A stretch of DNA of 64,000 nt from positions 310,001 to 374,000 of the forward strand of contig NZ_JACOPV010000004.1 in NCBI RefSeq assembly GCF_016881005.1, in the 5' to 3' direction. A program made the translations under genes and the position numbers. Positions within the stretch are counted from its first letter, which is position 1; each line of letters begins with the position of its first letter. The DNA is from Pseudomonas arcuscaelestis. GTDB lineage: Bacteria > Pseudomonadota > Gammaproteobacteria > Pseudomonadales > Pseudomonadaceae. The notes beneath the pieces were generated by a model. The model worked only from the letters and a program-made list of their open reading frames with translations, was not told the origin of the DNA and did not search any database. Of this stretch, positions 26,777-35,596 are shown one piece after another.

Positions 26777-28411
26777 TTACAGCAGCATGGTGCGGATGTC
26801 GGTCAGCAGGTCGCCCAGGCGCTTGGTGAAGCGCGCGGCAGCTGCACCGTTGATCACGCGGTGATCGTAGGACAGCGACAACGGCAGCATCAGCTTGGGC
26901 TGGAAGGCCTTGCCGTCCCAGACTGGCTGGATGGTTGCCTTGGAAACACCCAGGATCGCCACTTCCGGCGCGTTGACGATCGGCGTGAAGCCGGTGCCGC
27001 CAATATGGCCGAGGCTGGAAATGGTGAAGCAGGCGCCTTGCATGTCGTCAGCCGACAGTTTCTTGGTCCGGGCTTTTTCAGCCAGGGCCGCCGCTTCGCC
27101 AGCCAGTTGCAGCAGGCTCTTCTGGTCGACGTTCTTGATCACCGGCACCAGCAGGCCATCCGGAGTGTCTACGGCGAAACCGACGTTGACGTATTTCTTG
27201 CGGATGATCGCTTTGCCGCTAGGCGCCAGCGAGCTGTTGAAGTCTGGCAGTTCCTTGAGCAGGTGGGCACAGGCCTTGAGCAGCAGTGGCAGTACGGTCA
27301 GCTTGACGCCGGCCTTCTCTGCAACGGCTTTCTGCGCAACGCGGAAGGCTTCCAGCTCGGTGATATCGGCGCTGTCGAACTGGGTAACGTGCGGCACGTT
27401 CAACCAGCTGCGATGCAGGTTGGTAGCACCCATCTGCATCAGGCGAGTCATCGGCACTTCTTCGATTTCGCCGAAACGGCTGAAATCGACTTCCGGGATC
27501 GGCGGGATGCCAGCACCACCGGTTGCACCGGCGGCTGGAGCTTCCTTGGCCTTGTGCATCATGGATTTGACGTAAACCTGTACGTCTTCCTTGAGGATGC
27601 GACCGTGCGGGCCAGTTGCCGATACAGCACTCAGCTCGACGCCGAACTCACGGGCCAACTGACGCACGGCAGGGCCGGCGTGAACCTTGGCACCGCTGGC
27701 AGCGGCTGGGGCAGCAGCCGGAGCTGCAGCAGGTGCTGGCGCAGCGGCAGGAGCGGCAGCTGGTGCAGCTTCAGCCTTGGCAGGCGCCGGAGCGGCAGCG
27801 GCAGGTGCTGGGGCAGCAGCCGGAGCAGCGCCAGCCACTTTCAGCTTGAGGATCAGGTCGCCGGTACCGACTTCGTCGTCCAGCTTGGCAATCACGGCTT
27901 CGACCACGCCAGCGGCTGGAGACGGGATCTCCATCGAGGCTTTGTCCGATTCCAGGGTGATCAGCGACTGGTCGGCTTCGACGGTGTCGCCGACCTTGAC
28001 CAGTACTTCGATGATCTTGGCTTTACCCGAAGAACCGATATCCGGAACGTGGATGTCCTGGACAGTGGCAGCAGCGGGCGCCGCTGCCGGGGCCGCTGGG
28101 GCCTCGGCAACGGGTGCAGCAGCAGGTGCAGCGGCAGCAGCAGGGGCGGCGGCCGGAGCCTCAGGCGCAGCAGCTGCGCCCTCGACTTCCAGTTCCATCA
28201 GTTCGTCGCCTTCTTTCAGACGATCGCCCAGCTTGACCTTCAGCGACTTGATAACACCGGCCTTGGGGGCCGGGATTTCCATGGAGGCCTTGTCGGACTC
28301 CAGGGTCAGCAGGCTTTGGTCAGCCTCGATGCGGTCGCCAACTTTGACGAACAGCTCAATGATTTCACCTTCACCGCTGCCGATGTCAGGTACGCGAATG
28401 AGTTCGCTCAC
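26777..28411 (-). CDS. aceF: Dihydrolipoamide acetyltransferase, pyruvate dehydrogenase E2
   Basis: A 544-residue core subunit of pyruvate dehydrogenase that transfers acetyl groups to CoA. Two lipoyl domains carry modifiable lysines at Lys41 and Lys157 (both in ESDKAS). They are joined by Ala/Pro-rich flexible linkers at about 80-116 and 197-245. A peripheral-subunit-binding domain (AVRQLAREFGVELSAVSATG) lies at about 249-268. The catalytic domain ends with SYDHRVINGA carrying the active-site His. The linkers are unusually rich in Ala, Pro and Glu, as expected. It follows aceE by 12 bases and is followed by tandem hairpins. Confidence 0.97.
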   Translation of the reverse strand: MSELIRVPDIGSGEGEIIELFVKVGDRIEADQSLLTLESDKASMEIPAPKAGVIKSLKVKLGDRLKEGDELMELEVEGAAAAPEAPAAAPAAAAAPAAAPVAEAPAAPAAAPAAATVQDIHVPDIGSSGKAKIIEVLVKVGDTVEADQSLITLESDKASMEIPSPAAGVVEAVIAKLDDEVGTGDLILKLKVAGAAPAAAPAPAAAAPAPAKAEAAPAAAPAAAPAPAAAPAAAPAAASGAKVHAGPAVRQLAREFGVELSAVSATGPHGRILKEDVQVYVKSMMHKAKEAPAAGATGGAGIPPIPEVDFSRFGEIEEVPMTRLMQMGATNLHRSWLNVPHVTQFDSADITELEAFRVAQKAVAEKAGVKLTVLPLLLKACAHLLKELPDFNSSLAPSGKAIIRKKYVNVGFAVDTPDGLLVPVIKNVDQKSLLQLAGEAAALAEKARTKKLSADDMQGACFTISSLGHIGGTGFTPIVNAPEVAILGVSKATIQPVWDGKAFQPKLMLPLSLSYDHRVINGAAAARFTKRLGDLLTDIRTMLL

Positions 28412-28423
28412 TTAAAATACTCC

Positions 28424-31069
28424 TCAGCAGTCCAGTGGGTTGCGTTTGTCCGGGTCGATGCCGAACTTGGTGATCGCTTCAGCCACGACCTTCGGTTCGA
28501 TGTCGCCACGGTCAGCCAAGGCTTCCAGTGCAGCCAGCACGACGAAGTGGCGGTCGACTTCGAAGAAGTGACGCAGCTTCTTGCGGCTGTCGCTGCGACC
28601 GAAACCATCGGTACCCAGGACTTTGAATTCTTTGCTCGGTACCCACTGACGAATCTGTTCGGCGAACAGCTTCATGTAGTCGGTGGACGCGATGACTGGA
28701 CCCTTACGGCCAGCCAGGCACTCTTCGACGTAGGTGATCTGCGGCTTCTGACCCGGCTTGAGACGGTTGCTGCGCTCTACAGCCAGGCCGTCGCGACGCA
28801 GTTCGTTGAAGCTGGTGACGCTCCAGACGTCGGCACCGACGTTGAACTCTTCACGCAGGATCTTCGCCGCTTCACGCACTTCACGCAGGATGGTGCCGGA
28901 GCCCATCAGTTGTACGTGATGTGCCGCTTCGCGGGTGTCTTCCTCGAGCAGGTACATGCCCTTGATGATGCCTTCCTCGGCGCCGGCCGGAATGGCTGGC
29001 TGGGTGTAGGCTTCGTTCATCACGGTGATGTAGTAGAAGACGTCCTGCTGCTCTTCGGTCATCTTCTTCATGCCGTCCTGAATGATCACCGCCAGCTCGT
29101 AGCCGTAGGTCGGATCATAGGTGCGGCAGTTCGGGATGGTCGCGGCCAGCAAGTGGCTATGACCGTCTTCGTGCTGCAGGCCTTCACCGTTGAGGGTGGT
29201 ACGGCCGGCGGTACCGCCGATCAGGAAGCCACGGGTGCGGCTGTCGCCAGCAGCCCAGGCCAGGTCACCAATACGCTGGAAGCCGAACATCGAGTAGAAG
29301 ATGTAGAACGGCAGCATCGGCTGGTTGTGGTTCGAGTACGAAGTACCGGCAGCGATGAAGGAGGACATGGCGCCCGCTTCGTTGATGCCTTCTTCGAGGA
29401 TCTGACCTTTTTTGTCTTCGCGGTAGAACATCACCTGGTCTTTATCGACTGGCTCGTAGAGCTGGCCGACCGACGAGTAGATGCCCAGTTGGCGGAACAT
29501 GCCTTCCATACCGAAGGTACGGGCTTCGTCCGGGATGATCGGAACGATGCGCTGGCCGATTTCCTTGTCCTTGACCAGCTGCGCGAGGATTCGCACGAAG
29601 GCCATGGTGGTGGAGATTTCACGGTCGCCCGAGCCGTCCAGGATAGCCTTGAGGGTTTCCAGTGGTGGGGTCGGGATGCTCATGCTCTTGGCGCGGCGCT
29701 GAGGCACGAAACCGCCCAGGGCAGCACGGCGCTCGGCCAGGTAACGGGCTTCGGCGCTGCCTTCTTCAGGTTTGAAGAACGGCAGGTTTTCCAGGTCTTC
29801 GTCCTTGACGGGGATGTCGAAACGATCACGGAAGTGACGCAGGCTGTCGACGTCGACTTTCTTGGTGTTGTGCGCGATGTTTTTCGCTTCACCAGCACCG
29901 GTGCCATAACCTTTGATGGTCTTGGCCAGAATGACGGTTGGCTGGTCTTTGTGGTTGACCGCCTGATGGTAGGCTGCATAGACCTTGTACGGGTCGTGGC
30001 CACCACGGTTGAGCTTCCAGATCTCGTCGTCGGACAGGTCGGCGACCATGGCCTTGAGTTCTGGGGAGTTGAAGAAGTGCTCACGGACGAACGCGCCGTC
30101 CTTGGCCTTGTAGTTCTGGTACTCGCCGTCGATGACTTCGTCCATGCGACGCTGCAGGATACCGTCGACGTCTTTGGCCAGCAGAGGGTCCCAGAAACGG
30201 CCCCAAACGACTTTGTTGACGTTCCAGCCACCACCACGGAACACGCCTTCGAGTTCCTGGATGATCTTGCCGTTGCCGCGAACCGGGCCGTCGAGGCGCT
30301 GCAGGTTGCAGTTGATGACGAAGATCAGGTTGTCCAGCTTCTCGCGGCCTGCCAGGGAGATCGCGCCCAGGGATTCTGGCTCGTCGCACTCGCCGTCGCC
30401 CAGGAAACACCAGATCTTCTGCTTGCCGGCAGGGATGTAGCCACGGCTTTCCATGTACTTCATGAAACGCGCTTGGTAGATCGCCTGGATCGGGCCCAGA
30501 CCCATGGAAACGGTTGGGAACTGCCAGAAGTCAGGCATCAACCATGGGTGAGGGTAGGACGACAGGCCTTGACCATCGACTTCCTGGCGGAAGTTGTTCA
30601 TTTGGTCTTCGGTGATGCGGCCTTCCATGAACGCGCGGGCGTAGACGCCTGGCGAGGTGTGGCCCTGGAAGTAGATCAGGTCGCCGCCATGCTCGTCGGT
30701 CGGGGCTTGGAAGAAGTAGTTGAAGCCGATGTCATACAGAGTGGCGCTGGAGGCGAAGCTCGAAATGTGGCCGCCCAGATCCGAATCTCGCAGGTTGGTG
30801 CGCATTACCATGGCCAACGCGTTCCAACGGATCAGCGAACGGATGCGGCGTTCCATGAACAGGTCGCCAGGCATGCGTGCTTCGTGGGTAACGGGGATGG
30901 TGTTGCGGTACGGCGTGGTGATGGCATATGGCAGCTGAGAGCCACTACGGGTGGCCAACTCGCCCATACGGGTCATCAGATAGTGAGCGCGGTCTTCGCC
31001 TTCTTTGTCGAGAACCGACTCCAGGGCGTCCAGCCATTCCTGGGTTTCGACGGGATCGAGGTCTTGCAT
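28424..31069 (-). CDS. aceE: Pyruvate dehydrogenase E1 component
   Basis: An 881-residue thiamine-diphosphate enzyme that decarboxylates pyruvate and acetylates the E2 lipoyl group. It belongs to the homodimeric E1 class of gamma-proteobacteria. The ThDP/Mg motif GDGECDEPESLGAI is near 236-249, and the N-terminal QEWLDALESVL matches the E2-binding end. ATG preceded by CTGGAGC. It is the first gene of aceE-aceF, divergent from glnE across 383 bases that contain two matching palindromic operators, suggesting control by a GntR/FadR-type regulator such as a PdhR homologue. Confidence 0.97.
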   Translation of the reverse strand: MQDLDPVETQEWLDALESVLDKEGEDRAHYLMTRMGELATRSGSQLPYAITTPYRNTIPVTHEARMPGDLFMERRIRSLIRWNALAMVMRTNLRDSDLGGHISSFASSATLYDIGFNYFFQAPTDEHGGDLIYFQGHTSPGVYARAFMEGRITEDQMNNFRQEVDGQGLSSYPHPWLMPDFWQFPTVSMGLGPIQAIYQARFMKYMESRGYIPAGKQKIWCFLGDGECDEPESLGAISLAGREKLDNLIFVINCNLQRLDGPVRGNGKIIQELEGVFRGGGWNVNKVVWGRFWDPLLAKDVDGILQRRMDEVIDGEYQNYKAKDGAFVREHFFNSPELKAMVADLSDDEIWKLNRGGHDPYKVYAAYHQAVNHKDQPTVILAKTIKGYGTGAGEAKNIAHNTKKVDVDSLRHFRDRFDIPVKDEDLENLPFFKPEEGSAEARYLAERRAALGGFVPQRRAKSMSIPTPPLETLKAILDGSGDREISTTMAFVRILAQLVKDKEIGQRIVPIIPDEARTFGMEGMFRQLGIYSSVGQLYEPVDKDQVMFYREDKKGQILEEGINEAGAMSSFIAAGTSYSNHNQPMLPFYIFYSMFGFQRIGDLAWAAGDSRTRGFLIGGTAGRTTLNGEGLQHEDGHSHLLAATIPNCRTYDPTYGYELAVIIQDGMKKMTEEQQDVFYYITVMNEAYTQPAIPAGAEEGIIKGMYLLEEDTREAAHHVQLMGSGTILREVREAAKILREEFNVGADVWSVTSFNELRRDGLAVERSNRLKPGQKPQITYVEECLAGRKGPVIASTDYMKLFAEQIRQWVPSKEFKVLGTDGFGRSDSRKKLRHFFEVDRHFVVLAALEALADRGDIEPKVVAEAITKFGIDPDKRNPLDC

Positions 31070-31180
31070 GGCTTGCTCCAGGGCGGAAAGGCTTCCAGAA
31101 TCGGTTGCCTGAGTTTGCGACTGGCCTTTTGGGCAGACGACATGAAATTCTTGGATTACCGGAGAGTGTACCGGCGTTGT

Positions 31181-31193
31181 GTAGTTTTACTAC
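31181..31193. promoter_or_regulatory. Palindromic operator 1 upstream of aceE
   Basis: GTAGT-TTT-ACTAC, extended by one more base pair to TGTAGT-TTT-ACTACA (31180-31194). It contains the GT-NNN-AC core typical of FadR-subfamily GntR regulators such as PdhR. Its centre is about 118 bases upstream of the aceE start. Confidence 0.6.
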
Positions 31194-31232
31194 AAATGAA
31201 TCACCATTTCATGCTTTTGAGGTGAAGAAGGA

Positions 31233-31245
31233 GTAGTAAAACTAC
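31233..31245. promoter_or_regulatory. Palindromic operator 2 upstream of aceE
   Basis: GTAGT-AAA-ACTAC has the same arms as operator 1 but a complementary centre (AAA for TTT). The centres are 52 bases apart, close to five helical turns, so two dimers could bind one face of the DNA. Confidence 0.6.
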
Positions 31246-31452
31246 AGAAAAATGGCTCGTGGCCTCTGTTCAGGTTGTGGGATAAAACGATACCGGTAGT
31301 TAAAAACAAGTTACGAAAAGGTTTGCTGCGATGGTTTCTGCCAGAGAATCAGGTTTTTCAGCTATTTCTAACTTTTGTACGACAGTCCAACCGTGGTCAT
31401 GCAGCTTTCGTCCACTCGCTGGCAAACTTTACTCGCCGATCAAGGATAGACC

Positions 31453-34389
31453 ATGAGCCTGCCACTGCTGGTCGAAGTGCCAACCACCCTTGAACCGTTG
31501 ATCAGTCGCAACGCGCAATCCTTGCGCGCAGCCGTTGCGCAGACGCCTTCATTGTCTGTGGATGACTGGACCGACGAACGTTGGGATCAGTTCACTCGAG
31601 TAACCGCTGCCAGCGATTTTGTTCTCGAACAGGTGCTGCGCGACCCGGCCATGCTCCTCGATCTGGTCAGCAGCGGTGAACTGGATCGCAGCTTTGCGCC
31701 AGGAGAGCTGTGTGCGCAAATCGCAGGTGCTACGCAGGCTGCCGAGAGCGAAGATGAACTGGCGCGCAATCTGCGCCGCCAACGTAGCCGCCAGCAGGTA
31801 CGGATTATCTGGCGTGACCTGAACCGCCAGGCTGACCTGGTGCAGTCGTGCCGCGACCTCTCTGACCTGGCCGATGCTTGCATCGATCAGGCTTATCAGT
31901 GGTTGTACCCACGTCATTGCCAGCAGTTTGGCACCCCCATGGGCCATCGCAGCGGATTGCCACAGCATATGGTGGTGCTGGGCATGGGCAAGCTCGGTGC
32001 GGTCGAGTTGAACCTGTCATCGGATATCGACCTGATTTTCGCCTTTCCCGAAGGTGGCGAAACGGAAGGGGTGAAGCGTTCGCTGGACAACCAGGAGTTC
32101 TTCACTCGCTTGGGGCAGCGCCTGATCAAGGCCCTGGACCCTATTACCGTCGACGGCTTTGTGTTCCGGGTCGACATGCGCTTGCGTCCTTATGGTTCGG
32201 CTGGCGCCCTGGTGCTCAGCTTTAATGCGCTGGAGCAGTATTACCAGGATCAAGGGCGCGACTGGGAACGCTACGCAATGATCAAGGCGCGGGTGGTCGC
32301 AGGTGACCAGGTTGCCGGTGCGCAGTTGCTGGATATGCTGCGCCCGTTCGTTTATCGGCGTTACTTGGACTTCTCGGCCATCGAAGCCCTGCGCACCATG
32401 AAGCAGCTCATCCAGCAGGAAGTGCGGCGCAAAGGCATGGCCGACAATATAAAGCTGGGGGCCGGTGGTATTCGCGAAGTCGAGTTCATTGCCCAGGCTT
32501 TCCAGTTGATACACGGTGGACGAGACCTGAGTCTGCAGCAGCGCCCGCTGCTCAAGGTTCTGGCGACCCTTGAGGGCCAGGGCTACCTGCCGCCTGCGGT
32601 GGTTGCCGAATTGCGCGAGGGTTACGAGTTTCTGCGTTACACCGAGCACGCGATCCAGGCGATTGCCGACCGCCAGACACAAATGCTGCCTGACGATGAA
32701 CTGGACCGTGCGCGCATCGCCTTCATGCTCGGTTTTGCTGACTGGGCGAGTTTTCATGAGCAACTGATGCATTGGCGCGGGCGGATCGACTGGCACTTCC
32801 GGCAAGTCATTGCCGATCCCGATGAAGATGAAAGCGAAGAAGGTGAAGTGATTGTTGGCGGTGAGTGGCTGCCGTTGTGGGAAGAGGCTCAGAATGAAGA
32901 GGCCGCTTGCCGTCAACTTCAGGACGCCGGCTTTGCTGATCCCGGCAAGGCGCTCAAGCAGCTTGCCGGGCTGCGTTCCAGTCCACAATTGCGCGCCATG
33001 CAGCGGCTGGGGCGTGAGCGCCTCGATGCCTTCATTCCGCGCTTGCTGGCCCAGGCGGTTGAACATGCCGATCCAGACCTGGTGCTGGAGCGGGTATTGC
33101 CGCTGGTCGAGGCGGTAGCTCGGCGTTCGGCCTATCTGGTGTTGTTGACCGAGAACCCTGGAGCGTTGCGCCGCTTGCTGACCCTGTGCGCCGCCAGCCC
33201 ATGGATCGCCGAGCAGATCACCCGCTTCCCGTTGCTGCTTGATGAACTGCTCAACGAAGGCCGTTTGTTCAGCCCGCCGCTGGCCCCAGAGTTGGCAGCG
33301 GAATTGCGTGAGCGCCTGACGCGAATTCCGGAAGACGATCTTGAGCAGCAGATGGAAGCACTGCGTCACTTCAAACTGGCCCATAGCCTGCGGGTTGCTG
33401 CTTCCGAGATCGCCGGCAATCTGGCGCTGATGAAAGTCAGTGATTACCTCACCTGGCTGGCCGAAGCCATTCTCAACCAGGTTCTGGCCTTGGCCTGGCG
33501 CCAGACCGTGGCGCGTCATGGTCAGCCCAAGCGCAGTGATGGCAGCTTGTGTGACCCGGGCTTCATCATTATTGGCTACGGCAAAGTCGGTGGTATCGAG
33601 CTTGGTCATGGTTCGGACCTTGATCTGGTATTCATTCATGACGGTGATCCGCAGGCTGAAACCGATGGCGCCAAGCCCATCGACAGCGCGCAGTTCTTCA
33701 CCCGCCTGGGTCAGCGCATCATTCACCTGCTGACCACCCAGACCAACTCTGGGCAGCTCTATGATGTAGACATGCGTTTGCGTCCTTCCGGCGCATCGGG
33801 TTTGTTGGTCAGTTCGCTGGGCGCCTTTGAGCGCTATCAGCAAAACGAGGCCTGGACCTGGGAGCATCAGGCCCTGGTGCGGGCGCGGGTGCTGGTGGGT
33901 TGTCCGCAAGTGGGGGCGGCCTTCGAAGCCGTGCGCGCACAGGTTCTCGGCCAGGCGCGTGACTTGGCCAAGCTACAGGCCGAAGTCAGCGAGATGCGGG
34001 CCAAGATGCGAGACAACCTCGGGACCAAGGTCAGCGCTGCTGGTACCGGCGCCAATGCTTTCGAGGCCGGTGTGCCCTTCGATATCAAGCAGGATGCCGG
34101 TGGTATCGTCGATATCGAATTTATGGTGCAATACGCCGCTTTGGCCTGGTCTCACGAGCACCCGGAGCTGCTGCGCTACACCGACAACATCCGCATTCTC
34201 GAAGGCCTTGAAGAAGTCGGGCTGATGCCCGCAAGTGATGCGGTGCTGCTGCGTGAGGTGTACAAGGCGTTTCGCTCCGCTGCTCATCGACAGGCGCTGC
34301 AAAAGCAGGCCGGGGTGATCGATGCCACCCAGTTTGTTCAGGAACGCCGCGAAGTGCGACGGATCTGGGGTGAGCTGGGACTGACATAA
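31453..34389 (+). CDS. glnE: Glutamine synthetase adenylyltransferase/adenylyl-removing enzyme
   Basis: A 978-residue bifunctional enzyme that adenylylates and deadenylylates glutamine synthetase in response to PII. It has two nucleotidyltransferase domains. The N-terminal (deadenylylase) one has GKLGAVELNLSSDIDLIFAF at about 178-197. The C-terminal (adenylylase) one has GYGKVGGIELGHGSDLDLVF at about 712-731. Each shows the paired metal-binding Asp residues (SDIDL, SDLDL). Length matches the family. Start ATG preceded by AAGGAT. It is divergent from aceE and is followed by the waa operon after 157 bases. Confidence 0.97.
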   Translation: MSLPLLVEVPTTLEPLISRNAQSLRAAVAQTPSLSVDDWTDERWDQFTRVTAASDFVLEQVLRDPAMLLDLVSSGELDRSFAPGELCAQIAGATQAAESEDELARNLRRQRSRQQVRIIWRDLNRQADLVQSCRDLSDLADACIDQAYQWLYPRHCQQFGTPMGHRSGLPQHMVVLGMGKLGAVELNLSSDIDLIFAFPEGGETEGVKRSLDNQEFFTRLGQRLIKALDPITVDGFVFRVDMRLRPYGSAGALVLSFNALEQYYQDQGRDWERYAMIKARVVAGDQVAGAQLLDMLRPFVYRRYLDFSAIEALRTMKQLIQQEVRRKGMADNIKLGAGGIREVEFIAQAFQLIHGGRDLSLQQRPLLKVLATLEGQGYLPPAVVAELREGYEFLRYTEHAIQAIADRQTQMLPDDELDRARIAFMLGFADWASFHEQLMHWRGRIDWHFRQVIADPDEDESEEGEVIVGGEWLPLWEEAQNEEAACRQLQDAGFADPGKALKQLAGLRSSPQLRAMQRLGRERLDAFIPRLLAQAVEHADPDLVLERVLPLVEAVARRSAYLVLLTENPGALRRLLTLCAASPWIAEQITRFPLLLDELLNEGRLFSPPLAPELAAELRERLTRIPEDDLEQQMEALRHFKLAHSLRVAASEIAGNLALMKVSDYLTWLAEAILNQVLALAWRQTVARHGQPKRSDGSLCDPGFIIIGYGKVGGIELGHGSDLDLVFIHDGDPQAETDGAKPIDSAQFFTRLGQRIIHLLTTQTNSGQLYDVDMRLRPSGASGLLVSSLGAFERYQQNEAWTWEHQALVRARVLVGCPQVGAAFEAVRAQVLGQARDLAKLQAEVSEMRAKMRDNLGTKVSAAGTGANAFEAGVPFDIKQDAGGIVDIEFMVQYAALAWSHEHPELLRYTDNIRILEGLEEVGLMPASDAVLLREVYKAFRSAAHRQALQKQAGVIDATQFVQERREVRRIWGELGLT

Positions 34390-34413
34390 GCTGTTGAACC
34401 AGGCGAACCAGGC

Positions 34414-34428
34414 GGCAGGAAGCCTGCC
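34414..34428. terminator. Hairpin after glnE
   Basis: GGCAGG-AAG-CCTGCC, 24 bases after the glnE stop. No T-run follows, so it is a weak terminator candidate. The rest of the 157-base gap before waaF contains AT-rich TATATAG and TATAAAG stretches that could serve as -10 elements, and a GGGAGGC/GCCTCCC inverted repeat just before waaF. Confidence 0.4.
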
Positions 34429-34546
34429 ACGACCACACTACAGCCCGAGTGGCGTACACTGGTCCATATATAGCCTGAATATAAAGAGGGGAGGCCAGGC
34501 TGTTCGCGGACAGGCTGCAGCCTCCCTGATCGTTTCTGGATAAAGC

Positions 34547-35596
34547 ATGAGAATTTTGATCATTGGCCCCAGCTGGGTGGGCGACATGGTAATGGCGCAA
34601 ACCCTGTTCCATTGCCTGAAGCAGCAACATCCGGCGTGTGTGATCGACGTGCTGGCCCCCGAGTGGAGCCGGCCGATCCTCGAACGCATGCCTGAAGTTC
34701 GCCAGGCCTTGAGCTTTCCGCTCGGCCACGGCGCGCTGGAACTGGCGACGCGGCGGCGCATTGGCAAGTCCCTGGCCGGTCAGTACGACCAGGCAATTTT
34801 GCTGCCTAACTCGATGAAGTCGGCGCTGGTACCGTTTTTTGCGGGTATTCCCAAGCGTACCGGCTGGCGCGGCGAAATGCGTTTTGGCCTGCTCAACGAT
34901 GTGCGCAAGCTGGACAAGGCGCGTTATCCGCTGATGATCGAGCGCTTCATGGCGCTGGCGTATCCACCGGGTACCGAGCTGCCCAAGCCGTACCCGCGTC
35001 CGAGCCTGCAGATCGAGGCCGCCAGTCGTGATGCCGCGCTCGCCAAGTTTGGCCTGAGCCTGGATCGCCCAGTGTTGGCGCTGTGTCCGGGTGCCGAGTT
35101 TGGCGAGGCCAAGCGCTGGCCTTCGGAGCATTACGCCAAAGTTGCCGAGGCCAGGATTCGTGAGGGTTGGCAGGTCTGGCTGTTCGGTTCGAAGAATGAC
35201 TTTGCCGTGGGCGAGTCGATTCGCGATCGGCTGATTCCCGGCCTGCGTGAAGAGGCAAGCAATCTCAGCGGCGAAACGTCACTGGCCGAGGCCATTGACC
35301 TGCTCTCGTGCAGCGATGCCGTGGTATCTAACGACTCCGGCCTCATGCATGTCGCGGCCGCGCTGAACCGCCCGCTTGTTGCGGTCTATGGCTCTACCTC
35401 GCCGGGCTTTACCCCACCGTTGGCCGATCAGGTCGAAGTGGTGCGCCTGGGGCTGGAATGCAGCCCGTGCTTTGACCGTACCTGCCGTTTCGGCCACTAC
35501 AATTGCTTGCGTCAGCTCGAACCCGAGGCGGTGGAGGCTGCCTTGGCGCGCCTCAATGGTCCGAGCCTGATCGATGTCATGGCCGAGGTCGACTAA
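34547..35596 (+). CDS. waaF: ADP-heptose:LPS heptosyltransferase II
   Basis: A 349-residue GT-B glycosyltransferase (family GT9) that adds the second heptose to the LPS inner core on the inner face of the cytoplasmic membrane. The N-terminus MRILIIGPSWVGDMVMAQTL is the typical WaaF start, and the nucleotide-sugar site shows CPGAEFGEAKRWP at about 182-194 and SNDSGLMHVAAAL at about 261-273. It is the first gene of the operon and abuts waaC with no spacing. In P. aeruginosa ilvE lies between glnE and waaF; here it does not. Confidence 0.96.
   Translation: MRILIIGPSWVGDMVMAQTLFHCLKQQHPACVIDVLAPEWSRPILERMPEVRQALSFPLGHGALELATRRRIGKSLAGQYDQAILLPNSMKSALVPFFAGIPKRTGWRGEMRFGLLNDVRKLDKARYPLMIERFMALAYPPGTELPKPYPRPSLQIEAASRDAALAKFGLSLDRPVLALCPGAEFGEAKRWPSEHYAKVAEARIREGWQVWLFGSKNDFAVGESIRDRLIPGLREEASNLSGETSLAEAIDLLSCSDAVVSNDSGLMHVAAALNRPLVAVYGSTSPGFTPPLADQVEVVRLGLECSPCFDRTCRFGHYNCLRQLEPEAVEAALARLNGPSLIDVMAEVD

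Larger units (their letters stand above)
31070..31452. promoter_or_regulatory. Divergent aceE-glnE control region (383 bases)
   Basis: This gap holds no convincing gene. It must contain the promoters of aceE (leftward) and glnE (rightward). The aceE-proximal half carries two 13-base palindromes listed separately. The part near glnE is AT-rich (31270-31390) and has no motif I can name with confidence. glnE has a clear ribosome site, AAGGATAG. Confidence 0.7.

Noticed and set aside
26300-31225. A 1641-codon open frame on the plus strand opposite aceF and aceE
   Set aside because: It is antisense to two well-recognised enzymes whose codon bias leaves the opposite frame open. It shows no domain, no ribosome site, and its composition follows the reverse complement of aceEF.
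32017-33909. A 630-codon minus-strand frame opposite glnE
   Set aside because: Shadow of glnE; no motif or start signal.
34390-34546. ilvE expected between glnE and waaF by comparison with P. aeruginosa
   Set aside because: The gap is 157 bases with no trace of the gene; P. putida-group genomes as I recall also lack it here, so it is not treated as a deletion.
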